DNA of 64,000 nt, taken from the NCBI RefSeq assembly GCF_012113595.1, contig NZ_CP050831.1, positions 3,348,001 through 3,412,000 of the forward strand, in the 5' to 3' direction. The notes under the pieces are model-generated. The model worked only from the letters and a program-made list of their open reading frames with translations, had not been told where the DNA came from and did no database searches. Shown here piece by piece: positions 1 through 8,603 of the stretch; position 1 is the first letter of the stretch; each line of letters begins with the position of its first letter. A program made the translations under genes and the position numbers. The DNA is from Bacteroides faecium (GTDB lineage Bacteria; Bacteroidota; Bacteroidia; Bacteroidales; Bacteroidaceae).

Positions 1-2435
1 GTCAGCGTTCCGTTCAGGCGAATATCCGTAGAAGAGGCTCCTAGCATGAATGTGAAATCACCCGGTTCTACTACCCAATGCATATCGGCATTCAATAACT
101 CCAGTGCCTTGCGGTCGACGGGGAAAGTGATTTCTTTTGTCTCGCCCGGTTTCAGATGTACCCGCTCAAATCCGGCGAGGTTCTTCTCATAAGTAGTGAC
201 GCTGCTCAGTACATCACGCACATACAGTTGTATCACTTCGTCTCCTGCCCGTTTTCCGGTATTGGTCACTTTACAAGAGACATAAGTCTTTTGGTTGGGA
301 GTGATAATGGCCGGAGAGATTTTCAAGTCGGAATATTCGAAAGTGGTATAACTTAGCCCGTATCCGAAAGGATATAATGCACCGTTGGCGCGAGACATAT
401 TGCCGTCCGCTCCCGGATTCTTGCCGCCGTCAATCTGGGAAGAGGGTTTGCAAGGGAAGTTGAAGGGTATTTGACCTACGGTTTTTGGGAAAGTTACAGT
501 CAGTTTACCACCGGGATTATAATCTCCAAAGAGTACATCTGCTACTGCTATCCCACCTTTAGACCCCGGATACCATGCTTCAAGAATAGCTGGGACAAAC
601 TTGTCTGCCCAATTGATAGATAAGGGACGTCCGTTGATAAGAACCAACACGACAGGCTTGCCGGTAGCCACTACCGCTTTTAGTAAATCAAGTTGGCGGC
701 CGGGTAAGTCGAGACTGCTGCGGGATTTGTTTTCTCCGCACGTGCGTTGTCCACCACCTAACACTACGACAGCTACATCTGCCTGTTTTGCCTGACTGAC
801 AGCTTTATCTATTTCTTTTTGCTCTTCATCCGTCAGAGGATAGTCAATCAATTCGGATTCCGGCCAGTTGGCATCTACCAGGTCGCAGCCTTTAGTATAA
901 AGTACATCCGCTTTGCCTTTCATCTTTTCCTGAATACCTTTTAGGACAGAAGTAACCTCTACTGCCAAAGGGCCGTAATGAGTCAGCGCATACGAACGTT
1001 CATCCGCATTCGGCCCGCAGACTGCTATCTTTCGGATACTTGAGGCATCCAGCGGCAGTACATTCTTCTCGTTTTTCAGGAGTACGATAGATTCGCGGGA
1101 GGCTTGCAAAGCGACTTCTTCGTTTTCTTTCTTTTCTACTTCTTTATCAGCTCCTTTCAAATCAGTCTGATAAGGATTATCGAATAAGCCGACAAGGAAC
1201 TTCACTCTCAGAATATCGCGTACACGGTCATTGATAATTTCTTCGCTCAATCCGCCTTCTTTCACCAACTCCCTTAACGGCAATACATACGAATCCGGAG
1301 AGCGGAATGTACAACGCACATTCAGTCCGGCTTCCACACTTTGGCGAACGGCTTCTTTCATATCTTTGGCAGTCCCGTGTTTGGTATAAAGATATTCTAC
1401 GGCATCACTGTCCGAAACCACATATCCACGGAATCCCATTTCACCGCGCAAGCGGGTAGTCAGCCAGTAATAGCTGCTCTGAATCGGAAAGCCGTCATAG
1501 TCGTTATAAGAGCTCATCACACCGAGCAATCCCGCTTCGCGGATAACCCTTTTAAAAGGGTAGACATGGAGCATCTCCACTTCACGTGGTGACATCTGAG
1601 GGTCTACACGGGCCATTCCTTCACGTGCGCCTTTATTGTTGCTATAAGCGATAAAGTGTTTTCCGGTAGCTGCTACCTGGTGATTGTGCTGCATACCTTT
1701 CACCATTTCTATACCTAATTCCGCAACCAGATAAGGAGATTCCCCATATACTTCTTCATAGCGTCCCCACCGCTGGTCGCGTCCTACATCGAGTATCGGG
1801 GCATATACATTGGTATATCCAAGCATGCGTGCTTCACGTCCGGTAATCATTCCTACCTGATGAATAAGTTGTCGGTTCCATGTATGTCCCAATCCCAGTT
1901 GGGTAGGGAAGTTGGTAGCCTTATAACTCTCTACTCCCCGAATACCCTCGTTCGTAAAGTCCGTAGGAATTCCGAGCCGTGTTTCTTCAATGAAGAAACG
2001 TTGCACTTCATTCAGCGCCCAGGCATGTTTAGAGGCCGGCCATACATATTCATTATCCGATGGTGGAAGTCCCCATTGCTGGAAACCGTTCAGATGCTCG
2101 TCAATAGCTCCGATACCGTCTTTCCAAAGCTGGTTTTTCCATTCGGGAGTAGGCAAATCATCTTTCAAGACCCGTTTGTATCCGTAAAGAGTCACCATTT
2201 GGCATGTTTTCTCTTCCAGTGTCATTTGGCCGATCAAATCTTCTATACGTGCTTCGATAGGTGCTGTCGGGTCTTCGTAGGTATCTTTGACTCCATTCTT
2301 ATTGAAGTCTATCCATCCTTTCTTGTACATTTCCGTACGGACGGGTTTATAAATAGCAGGTATTCTAGTCGTTTTCTGTGCTGGGAGGAGTGCACAACTT
2401 CCTAGAAATAAGCTGGTAAGTAAAAGTTTCTTCAT
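1..2435 (-). CDS. Glycoside hydrolase family 3 beta-glycosidase (3' end cut by window)
   Basis: Secreted GH3 enzyme, probably a beta-glucosidase or beta-xylosidase that releases terminal sugars in the periplasm. Reading the minus strand, the start is the ATG at 2433-2435 (MKKLLL), followed by a hydrophobic signal with either a lipobox-like LGSC or cleavage after LPAQ. The barrel domain is recognisable from TLEEKTCQM near residue 70, GKHFIAYS, and VVSDSDAVEYL, whose first Asp of SDSD is the expected nucleophile. The (alpha/beta)6 domain (SIVLLKNEKNVLPL, VVVLGG, NGRPLSINW, AWYPGSKGG) and the C-terminal fibronectin-like domain (TNTGKRAGDEVIQLYV) follow. The frame is open to base 1, so only the last residues are missing. 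The substrate cannot be told from sequence. The gene faces away from tmRNA. Confidence 0.93.
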   Translation of the reverse strand, partial: MKKLLLTSLFLGSCALLPAQKTTRIPAIYKPVRTEMYKKGWIDFNKNGVKDTYEDPTAPIEARIEDLIGQMTLEEKTCQMVTLYGYKRVLKDDLPTPEWKNQLWKDGIGAIDEHLNGFQQWGLPPSDNEYVWPASKHAWALNEVQRFFIEETRLGIPTDFTNEGIRGVESYKATNFPTQLGLGHTWNRQLIHQVGMITGREARMLGYTNVYAPILDVGRDQRWGRYEEVYGESPYLVAELGIEMVKGMQHNHQVAATGKHFIAYSNNKGAREGMARVDPQMSPREVEMLHVYPFKRVIREAGLLGVMSSYNDYDGFPIQSSYYWLTTRLRGEMGFRGYVVSDSDAVEYLYTKHGTAKDMKEAVRQSVEAGLNVRCTFRSPDSYVLPLRELVKEGGLSEEIINDRVRDILRVKFLVGLFDNPYQTDLKGADKEVEKKENEEVALQASRESIVLLKNEKNVLPLDASSIRKIAVCGPNADERSYALTHYGPLAVEVTSVLKGIQEKMKGKADVLYTKGCDLVDANWPESELIDYPLTDEEQKEIDKAVSQAKQADVAVVVLGGGQRTCGENKSRSSLDLPGRQLDLLKAVVATGKPVVLVLINGRPLSINWADKFVPAILEAWYPGSKGGIAVADVLFGDYNPGGKLTVTFPKTVGQIPFNFPCKPSSQIDGGKNPGADGNMSRANGALYPFGYGLSYTTFEYSDLKISPAIITPNQKTYVSCKVTNTGKRAGDEVIQLYVRDVLSSVTTYEKNLAGFERVHLKPGETKEITFPVDRKALELLNADMHWVVEPGDFTFMLGASSTDIRLNGTL

Positions 2436-2530
2436 AATATTTTTTTGTGTTAAGAATAAATTTACCCCGTAAAGATAGTGCTTTGATATAATATTTGCTA
2501 ACGTCTTCTCGTAATTCCGAAAACATTTCC

Positions 2531-2538
2531 TATCTTTG
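2531..2538 (+). promoter_or_regulatory. Candidate -7 box of the tmRNA promoter
   Basis: TATCTTTG matches the Bacteroides TAnnTTTG box and lies about 50 bases before the mature 5' end of tmRNA, leaving room for a short processed leader. No clear TTG -33 element is seen at the usual distance, so this is only a candidate. Confidence 0.45.
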
Positions 2539-2589
2539 TACCCTTGGAAAGCGTTCTGAACAATCGCTATTCTGTACGAATAAGAATTT

Positions 2590-2985
2590 GGGGTTGACTG
2601 GATTTGACAGCGGGCAGAAATGGTAGGTAAGCATGCAGTGGGTCGGTAATTTCCACTTAAATCTCAGTTATCAAAATTTTATCTGGCGAAACTAATTACG
2701 CTCTTGCTGCTTAATCGAATCACAGTAGATTAGCTTAATCCAGGCACTAGGTGCCAGGACGAGACATCACTCGGAAGCTGTTGCTCCGAAGCATTCCGGT
2801 TCAGTGGTGCAGTCACATCGGGGATAGTCAAAGGCGGCCTCGCACTTTTGATGAAACTTTAGAGGATAAGGCAGGAATTGATGGCTTTGGTTCTGTTCCT
2901 GCACGAAAATTTAGGCAAAGATAAGCATGTAGAAAGCTTATGATTTCCTCGTTTGGACGAGGGTTCGATTCCCTCCAGCTCCACA
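2590..2985 (+). ncRNA. ssrA: tmRNA (ssrA)
   Basis: Transfer-messenger RNA, which with SmpB rescues ribosomes stalled on broken mRNAs and tags the unfinished protein for proteolysis. The 5' end GGGGTTGAC pairs with the 3' acceptor strand ending at 2982, and a T arm with GGTTCGATTCC lies at 2962-2972. The tag reading frame at 2685-2714 encodes GETNYALAA followed by TAA, the form known from Bacteroides (an Ala from the charged tmRNA precedes it). CCA is not encoded after the discriminator A, so it must be added. It is a one-piece tmRNA of about 395 nt. The exact 3' end is uncertain by two or three bases. Confidence 0.97.
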
Positions 2986-3008
2986 AAGTCTAAATAATAG
3001 GTTTGATA

Positions 3009-3049
3009 AGTTCCTGAATTTTAATAATTCAGGAACTTTTCTTTTTTTA
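3009..3049 (+). terminator. Rho-independent terminator after tmRNA
   Basis: A perfect 12-bp stem (AGTTCCTGAATT / AATTCAGGAACT) with a 4-base loop is followed by a T-rich run, TTTTCTTTTTTT. It sits 25 bases past the tmRNA 3' end. Confidence 0.93.
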
Positions 3050-3140
3050 ATGCCCCCTCTTTTACTCTCCCAACTATTTGAAGTACTAATGATTGCCGGA
3101 ATTCTAAAGCTATCATGATTAATTATAATAAAAAAGTTTT

Positions 3141-3167
3141 TTGTTTTTGAATATTGGAATATATTTG
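3141..3167 (+). promoter_or_regulatory. Candidate promoter of the sigma/fecR genes
   Basis: TATATTTG at 3160-3167 fits TAnnTTTG. A TTG at 3141-3143 lies 16 bases upstream, shorter than the usual 19-21, so the -33 assignment is weak. The transcript would start about 25 bases before the sigma-factor ATG. Confidence 0.45.
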
Positions 3168-3196
3168 CAATGCATTACAATTAAAACAACGAAAGC

Positions 3197-3814
3197 ATGA
3201 CCGCCTCTAATAAAATGGATGATAAAGTTCTGTGGAATCTTTTGATAAAAGGTGATCAAAAGGCTTTGGAGATACTTTATCAAAGATATTACCCTCTTCT
3301 GTTGAATTATGGCTTGAGGTGTAGTACAGACAGGGAATTGGTAAAAGACTGTATTCAAGACCTTTTTATAAATTTATATCAGAATACTCGTATCAATGTT
3401 ACCAGCGTAACAGTTCGCTCTTATCTGTTAAGGGCTTTAAGGAATAATCTTACTTATAAATTGATGTCAGATAAAGAGGCCGATTCATTGGATAATTCAG
3501 TTTTCCATATTCCGGTCAATGAAGACCTGTTTGATCAGCTATTTCCTAAAAATGATCGTGATATATGGTTGGCTCACCGTCTATTAGAGGCAATTTCGCA
3601 GTTATCTCCAAATCAAAAGACTGTTCTTTATTTACGTTATGTGGAAGACCTTTCGTATAAAGAGATTGCCGATGTCATGAATATGAATATACAATCATCA
3701 ATGAACTTATCCAGTCGGGCCTTGGCGAAATTACGTAGTTTAATGGTTCAAGATGCATGTGCGTTAGGTATATGTCAATTGTTCCTTATAAAAATAGTAT
3801 TATCTATAAGATAA
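3197..3814 (+). CDS. ECF-type RNA polymerase sigma-70 factor
   Basis: Extracytoplasmic-function sigma factor of 205 residues, the usual length for Bacteroides PUL regulators. Region 2 is visible near residues 22-95 (ALEILYQRYYPLLLNYG, VKDCIQDLFINLYQN, SYLLRALRNNL). Region 4 is near residues 130-185 (LSPNQKTVLYLRYVEDLSYKEIADVM, a helix-turn-helix for the -35 site). Its neighbour FecR should hold it inactive until the STN domain of the SusC transporter signals that substrate is bound. The start ATG is followed by a second Met ten codons on; the first was kept because it has a nearby purine-rich stretch and gives full region 2. A 135-bp gap separates it from fecR. Confidence 0.93.
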   Translation: MTASNKMDDKVLWNLLIKGDQKALEILYQRYYPLLLNYGLRCSTDRELVKDCIQDLFINLYQNTRINVTSVTVRSYLLRALRNNLTYKLMSDKEADSLDNSVFHIPVNEDLFDQLFPKNDRDIWLAHRLLEAISQLSPNQKTVLYLRYVEDLSYKEIADVMNMNIQSSMNLSSRALAKLRSLMVQDACALGICQLFLIKIVLSIR

Positions 3815-3949
3815 TAGTGATTATATCATCCTGATTATTAGATGAATATAAAAACGACTGCACTTCTCCTAAACTTTCTTTGAAAAAAATGCTCGATTAG
3901 TGAGTAGGTTTTTCTTTTAATGCCATTCTAATTATAAAAGAGGATAAAA

Positions 3950-5026
3950 ATGAAATATAATAGAATGGATATCAGAAACACTATACGCAATCTTATAAAT
4001 TATTTTAAAATGCAGAATGAAACTCCTTCTCAAGAGGAAATGGCTGAGATATGGGGTAAAATAAAAGAAGGCATTGAAAAGAAAAAACAAAGAAGGAAAA
4101 AGAAATATATACTTGTGACATTAGCTTCTGCTGCTGCATTTGTTGGCTGTATATGGGTGGGAGTTGAATGGTGTTCTTTGAATGATAAGCCGGATATTTC
4201 CGTAGTAGCAGCCCAAATGTCAAATGAAACTATAGAAGGAGAGGATATCCGTTTAATTGTCTCTCAGGAAGAAGTTCTTCATGTGAAGAAAGGAGCTACG
4301 GTAGCTTATTCACAAGATGGAATTGTGAGTGTGGATAAAGAAAAGGTTGCTAAGAATACAACGGAAGACCTATATGACCAGATAATTGTTCCTAAAGGTA
4401 AATATACCCGTTTGATTCTTGCTGACGGTTCTAGTTTGCATATCAATGCAGGTACAAAAGTGATTTATCCCAAGCATTTTGAGAAAAAAAAACGTGAAAT
4501 CTTTGTAGATGGAGAGATCTTTATTGATGTAAAACGGGATGAGTCTGCTCCTTTTATCGTGAAAACAGCACAATTTGAAGTACAGGTGTTGGGAACTGCT
4601 TTTGATATAAAGGCTTATAGTAACACATTCGAAAATGCAGAAGTTGTCTTACTACGTGGCAAAGTAAATGTGAAAAGCAAATCGGGCAAAGAGATGTCTC
4701 TTTCTCCTGATGACAAAGCCGTAATTTTATCTGACGGATTGATTGAAAAATCTTCGGTAGATGCAGAAGAATATATACTTTGGACTAAAGGTATATTGTC
4801 TTTGAATAATGATCCGTTGAATGTAATTCTGGCAAAATTGAGCCGGTATTACGGAGTTGATATTCATTGTGCAGATAATATTTCAGATATAAAAATAGCG
4901 GGTAAAATAGATTTGGAATGTGGAATAGATGAAGCACTGAAAAGAATATCCGTTACAGGGAGATTCTCATTCTCAAAACAGGAGAATGCTTATATGTTAA
5001 CGCCTCTAGAGACAATCGTACAATAA
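3950..5026 (+). CDS. FecR-family anti-sigma factor
   Basis: Inner-membrane anti-sigma factor of 358 residues. The basic cytosolic N-terminus (residues 1-50, ending KKKQRRKKK) should bind the ECF sigma encoded just upstream. One membrane helix (about 51-72, YILVTLASAAAFVGCIWVGV) follows. The periplasmic part holds the FecR domain (about 145-240: VPKGKYTRLILADGSSLHINAGT, FEVQVLGTAFDIKAYS) and a C-terminal DUF4974-like fold (about 280-350: LNNDPLNVILAKLSRYYGVDI). Together with the STN-bearing SusC it makes a trans-envelope relay. A start at codon 6 (3965) is possible. Confidence 0.93.
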   Translation: MKYNRMDIRNTIRNLINYFKMQNETPSQEEMAEIWGKIKEGIEKKKQRRKKKYILVTLASAAAFVGCIWVGVEWCSLNDKPDISVVAAQMSNETIEGEDIRLIVSQEEVLHVKKGATVAYSQDGIVSVDKEKVAKNTTEDLYDQIIVPKGKYTRLILADGSSLHINAGTKVIYPKHFEKKKREIFVDGEIFIDVKRDESAPFIVKTAQFEVQVLGTAFDIKAYSNTFENAEVVLLRGKVNVKSKSGKEMSLSPDDKAVILSDGLIEKSSVDAEEYILWTKGILSLNNDPLNVILAKLSRYYGVDIHCADNISDIKIAGKIDLECGIDEALKRISVTGRFSFSKQENAYMLTPLETIVQ

Positions 5027-5094
5027 AATCTGAAACTGAATGTTTAATCTTAAAAAAGGAATACGTATGATAACATGAAAATTTTATCTAATTA

Positions 5095-5165
5095 ACAATC
5101 CGGGCAATACCGCAAATATTGCCCGGATCAAGTGAAAAACACCAGATTCTGGTATTATATCAATC
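5095..5165 (-). ncRNA. Candidate antisense RNA upstream of susC
   Basis: On the minus strand a TTG at 5200-5198, 21 bases, then TAATTTTG at 5176-5169 gives a good Bacteroides promoter pointing away from susC. The transcript would start near 5163, run through the susC leader and meet a perfect 12-bp stem at 5128-5098. Known ECF-sigma PULs of Bacteroides carry repressing antisense sRNAs (DonS type) in the gap between anti-sigma gene and susC, which is this location. No strong U-run follows the stem, so the 3' end is a guess. Confidence 0.35.
5098..5128. promoter_or_regulatory. Perfect 12-bp stem-loop between fecR and susC
   Basis: ATCCGGGCAATA at 5098-5109 is the exact reverse complement of TATTGCCCGGAT at 5117-5128, with a 7-base loop. 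It sits about 50 bases before the susC start and could be an attenuator, a processing or stability hairpin, or the end of an antisense RNA. A second small palindrome, ACCAGA-T-TCTGGT, lies at 5141-5153. Confidence 0.7.
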
Positions 5166-5175
5166 TTACAAAATT

Positions 5176-8100
5176 ATGGAAATAAAGTTGAAAAACGCAA
5201 TCATAATGAATCGATTAACGAAAATTATGTTTGTACTGGGATTCTTATTGACTTCTGTCTGGAGTTATTCGAGCAATTCCCTATACGCACAAAATCAAAA
5301 ATTCACTTTTGAATTTAAACAAACTTCTATTAAAGCGATTTTTCAGTATATTGAAAAACATAGTGAATTCATTTTTATGTATCGTACAGATCTACTTGAT
5401 ACATCTAAAAAAGTATCTGTAAAAGTAGAGAAGCAGAGTGTGGAGCAAATCCTAGTACAGGTGTTGAAAGGAACGGCTATCACCTATGAAATAAATGACC
5501 GTCAGATTATTCTGAAAAAAAGTGCAGGCGAACAGAAAGTAGTTCCGCAACAAGCTAAACAGAAGCAACTAATCCAGGGGCTTGTCAGGGATGAGAAAGG
5601 AGAAGTGATTATTGGAGCGACTGTTCAAGTAAAGAATACGGGAATCGGCACGGCTACCAATATGGACGGGAAATTCACGATTGCTGCTGAAGACCCGGGA
5701 ATATTAGTTGTTTCATACGTTGGTATGACAACTAAGGAAATAAAACTCCAAAAAGGAACTTCATATTATAGGATTACTTTGGAGCCTAATGCAATGTTGG
5801 ATGAAGTCGTGATAAATGCCGGTATTATTTCAAGAAATAAACTGGGATTTACGGGTTCATATACCACTGTCAGTCAAGAGGAATTAAAATCCGTAGGTGG
5901 TATAAACCTGGTTCAGGCATTAAAGTCCCTGGATCCATCCTTTGTAATAATGGATAACAATCTGGCAGGTTCAGACCCTAATACCATGTCTACCATAACC
6001 ATGCGCGGAGGTACTACGGTCGACTTTAAAACCGACATCGATGATTACAGTGCCAACTCCAATCAACCTTTGTATATCTTGGACGGGTTTGAGACTACAC
6101 TGGAAACCATTAATGACTTGGACATTAACCGCATAGAATCCATTACTTTACTAAAAGACGCCGGTTCTACCGCTATCTACGGTGCAAAAGGTGCCAATGG
6201 TGTAGTGGTAGTAGAAACCTTAAAGCCTAAAGAAGGTGAATTGATGGTCAATTATAGCGCAAATTTCCAACTTGCAATAGCCGATCTCAGTGCATACAGC
6301 ATGATGAATGCAGAGGAAAAACTAGAGTTTGAAGCACTGGCCGGACGTTATGGAGATTTGAATGATTTCCTGAATAACAGCAGTAATATCAAACTTTATA
6401 ATGATAATCTGGCACGCTTGGCACAGGGCATAGACACTTATTGGCTTAAAGTACCCATACGGACTGCATTCACACATGACCACTCTTTAAATATCTCTGG
6501 TGGTTCCAAATCTATTTTATACCAGATAGGTGTTAATTACAGAAAAGTAGAAGGAGTCATGAAAGGCTCCGACCGTGAATCATTCGGTGGAAACGTACGG
6601 GTAAGCTATCGTACCGGTAGAGTAAATATCGCCAACAACTTGACCGTGGGCATTACCAATTCGGACAATGGCAACTGGGGCTCTTTCCAGTCCTTTGCCA
6701 ATGCGAATCCGTATTTTAGAATGCAAAATGACGACGGAACCATTCCAATGATGTTGGATGAGATTAAAATCATGAACGGTCAGACCGATACCCATTCAGC
6801 CTCTGCTGTCAATCCTTATTATAATGCGATGCTTTTTGGGTATAACAATAGCAGCTCTTTCAACTTAACCAATAATACCTCATTCGACTGGTTCATAAAC
6901 GACCAATGGAGATGGCAGGCATCGTTAAGCCTTTTTACAACCAAAGCGGACTCGGAATCATTCAAAGATCCGCGTCACAGTGATTATAGAGATCAAACCG
7001 ATTATACGAAAAAAGGAAATTATAATAGTTCGTACAATTCGGACTGGGGATATCGTGCCAATACTAGCATCAGCTACGGGCAATCGTTTCTGGAGTCACA
7101 CAACTTGACCTTTATAGGAAGAGCTGCCATAGAAGAAATGAATAAAAACGGTAAAAACTTCTCAGTGACCGGTTTTCCCGAAGGAGTGATGGGGATTCCA
7201 AGTTATGCTACCGGTTATCCGGAAAACGGCAAACCCGGATATAACATAAGAAAGAACAGATCGGCTTCTTTCTTGTTGGCGTTCAACTACAATTATAAGT
7301 ATCGCTACCTCTTTGACTTCAACTACAATTTAGACGGGGCAAACTCTTTTGGGAAAAACAAGAAATTTCAGGATTTCTGGTCTGTAGGATTGGGATGGAA
7401 TATACACAAGGAAGCTTTTGCGGAAAGTTGGAAATGGTTGCAGGAATTCAAACTCAGAACGACGTATGGAATCAACGGTAACCAGAATGTAAGCAATGTA
7501 AATGAGGATGTTTACCAATACTATCCCGGCAATGATGTTTTCGGCTTGGCTTCTTATTTGAGCCAATATGCTAATCCCGACCTGAAATGGCAGATTGCCA
7601 AGAAATTCTCGGCAGGCTTGAACTTTACAACGATCAACAACCGTTTGAATGTTACATTTGATGTGTATAAGACAAAAACAAATCCTTTGGTAGTTAGTCT
7701 GGCACAACGCCCTTCTACTGGTGTGGGAAGTCTCCCTATCAACGTAGGCTTTCTGGATACGAAAGGAATGGAGTTTAAAATCAATTATAACATCATCCGA
7801 AATACAAAAGAACGGATTTTCCTACGCGTTGGATTAACCGGTTCGACAACATCTTCCAAGTATGGCAATTTTGATAATAAACTGGCAGAACTGAACCGGG
7901 CATATCAAAGAGCTTCTGAAGAAGAAGGAACAAACGCCAGTCAGAACATCAATTCACTGCTCCAATATGAAGATGGACAAAGTCCTTCCACCCTATGGGC
8001 GGTACGTTCGTTAGGAATCGATCCTGCCACCGGAAACGAAATATTCTTAACTAAAGACGGTAAGCCTACATTCACTTATAATGCGGACGACCGTGTGCCT

Positions 8101-8583
8101 ATTGCAAATAGTAGTCCGGATATTCAAGGAGTGTTCAATACAAGTTTCACATATAAAAGATTGGAAGTTTCTATGTTCTTCCGTTACAAATTGGGTGCTT
8201 ACAACTTCAACAGAGCTCTGTATCAAAAAGTGGAAAACATAGGAAAAACTTCTTTGGTATATAATCAAGACCGTCGTGCCTTGTATGACCGCTGGAAACA
8301 ACCCGGAGACATTGCCCAATTTAAGAATATCGTGGCAGGTTCTACTCCCAATACGCCGGTTTCATCCCGTTTCATACAAAAAGACAATCAATTTCGGGGA
8401 GAAAGCTTTAAAATCTCCTACGATTTCACCAAAGACAAGTGGATCAAGAAACTGTATCTCAAAGATTTCAGAGTCCATTTTTCCATGCAGGAGTTATTCG
8501 TGATAAGTTCCATGAAGCAGGAACGTGGATTGGATTATCCTTTCCAACGATCATTTTCGGCAGGTATCAGTGCAAGATTTTAA
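5176..8583 (+). CDS. SusC-type TonB-dependent outer-membrane transporter with STN domain
   Basis: Outer-membrane barrel of 1135 residues that imports oligosaccharides bound by its SusD partner, powered by TonB. Order: signal peptide ending near SNSLYAQ; STN signalling domain (about residues 40-105, FEFKQTSIKAIFQYIEKHSEFIF); CarboxypepD_reg-like domain (IQGLVRDEKGEVIIGATVQVK); TonB box region DEVVINAG; plug (LYILDGFETT, SITLLKDAGSTAIYG, ANGVVVVET); then the barrel ending in a terminal Phe (SAGISARF). The STN domain couples it to the FecR/sigma pair upstream. The start at 5176 (MEIKLKNAI) was chosen over an ATG 19 codons earlier, because the earlier one would reach into the hairpin leader. susD follows after 20 bp. 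Confidence 0.95.
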   Translation: MEIKLKNAIIMNRLTKIMFVLGFLLTSVWSYSSNSLYAQNQKFTFEFKQTSIKAIFQYIEKHSEFIFMYRTDLLDTSKKVSVKVEKQSVEQILVQVLKGTAITYEINDRQIILKKSAGEQKVVPQQAKQKQLIQGLVRDEKGEVIIGATVQVKNTGIGTATNMDGKFTIAAEDPGILVVSYVGMTTKEIKLQKGTSYYRITLEPNAMLDEVVINAGIISRNKLGFTGSYTTVSQEELKSVGGINLVQALKSLDPSFVIMDNNLAGSDPNTMSTITMRGGTTVDFKTDIDDYSANSNQPLYILDGFETTLETINDLDINRIESITLLKDAGSTAIYGAKGANGVVVVETLKPKEGELMVNYSANFQLAIADLSAYSMMNAEEKLEFEALAGRYGDLNDFLNNSSNIKLYNDNLARLAQGIDTYWLKVPIRTAFTHDHSLNISGGSKSILYQIGVNYRKVEGVMKGSDRESFGGNVRVSYRTGRVNIANNLTVGITNSDNGNWGSFQSFANANPYFRMQNDDGTIPMMLDEIKIMNGQTDTHSASAVNPYYNAMLFGYNNSSSFNLTNNTSFDWFINDQWRWQASLSLFTTKADSESFKDPRHSDYRDQTDYTKKGNYNSSYNSDWGYRANTSISYGQSFLESHNLTFIGRAAIEEMNKNGKNFSVTGFPEGVMGIPSYATGYPENGKPGYNIRKNRSASFLLAFNYNYKYRYLFDFNYNLDGANSFGKNKKFQDFWSVGLGWNIHKEAFAESWKWLQEFKLRTTYGINGNQNVSNVNEDVYQYYPGNDVFGLASYLSQYANPDLKWQIAKKFSAGLNFTTINNRLNVTFDVYKTKTNPLVVSLAQRPSTGVGSLPINVGFLDTKGMEFKINYNIIRNTKERIFLRVGLTGSTTSSKYGNFDNKLAELNRAYQRASEEEGTNASQNINSLLQYEDGQSPSTLWAVRSLGIDPATGNEIFLTKDGKPTFTYNADDRVPIANSSPDIQGVFNTSFTYKRLEVSMFFRYKLGAYNFNRALYQKVENIGKTSLVYNQDRRALYDRWKQPGDIAQFKNIVAGSTPNTPVSSRFIQKDNQFRGESFKISYDFTKDKWIKKLYLKDFRVHFSMQELFVISSMKQERGLDYPFQRSFSAGISARF

Positions 8584-8603
8584 TTTAAACAAATGAAAGA
8601 AAA

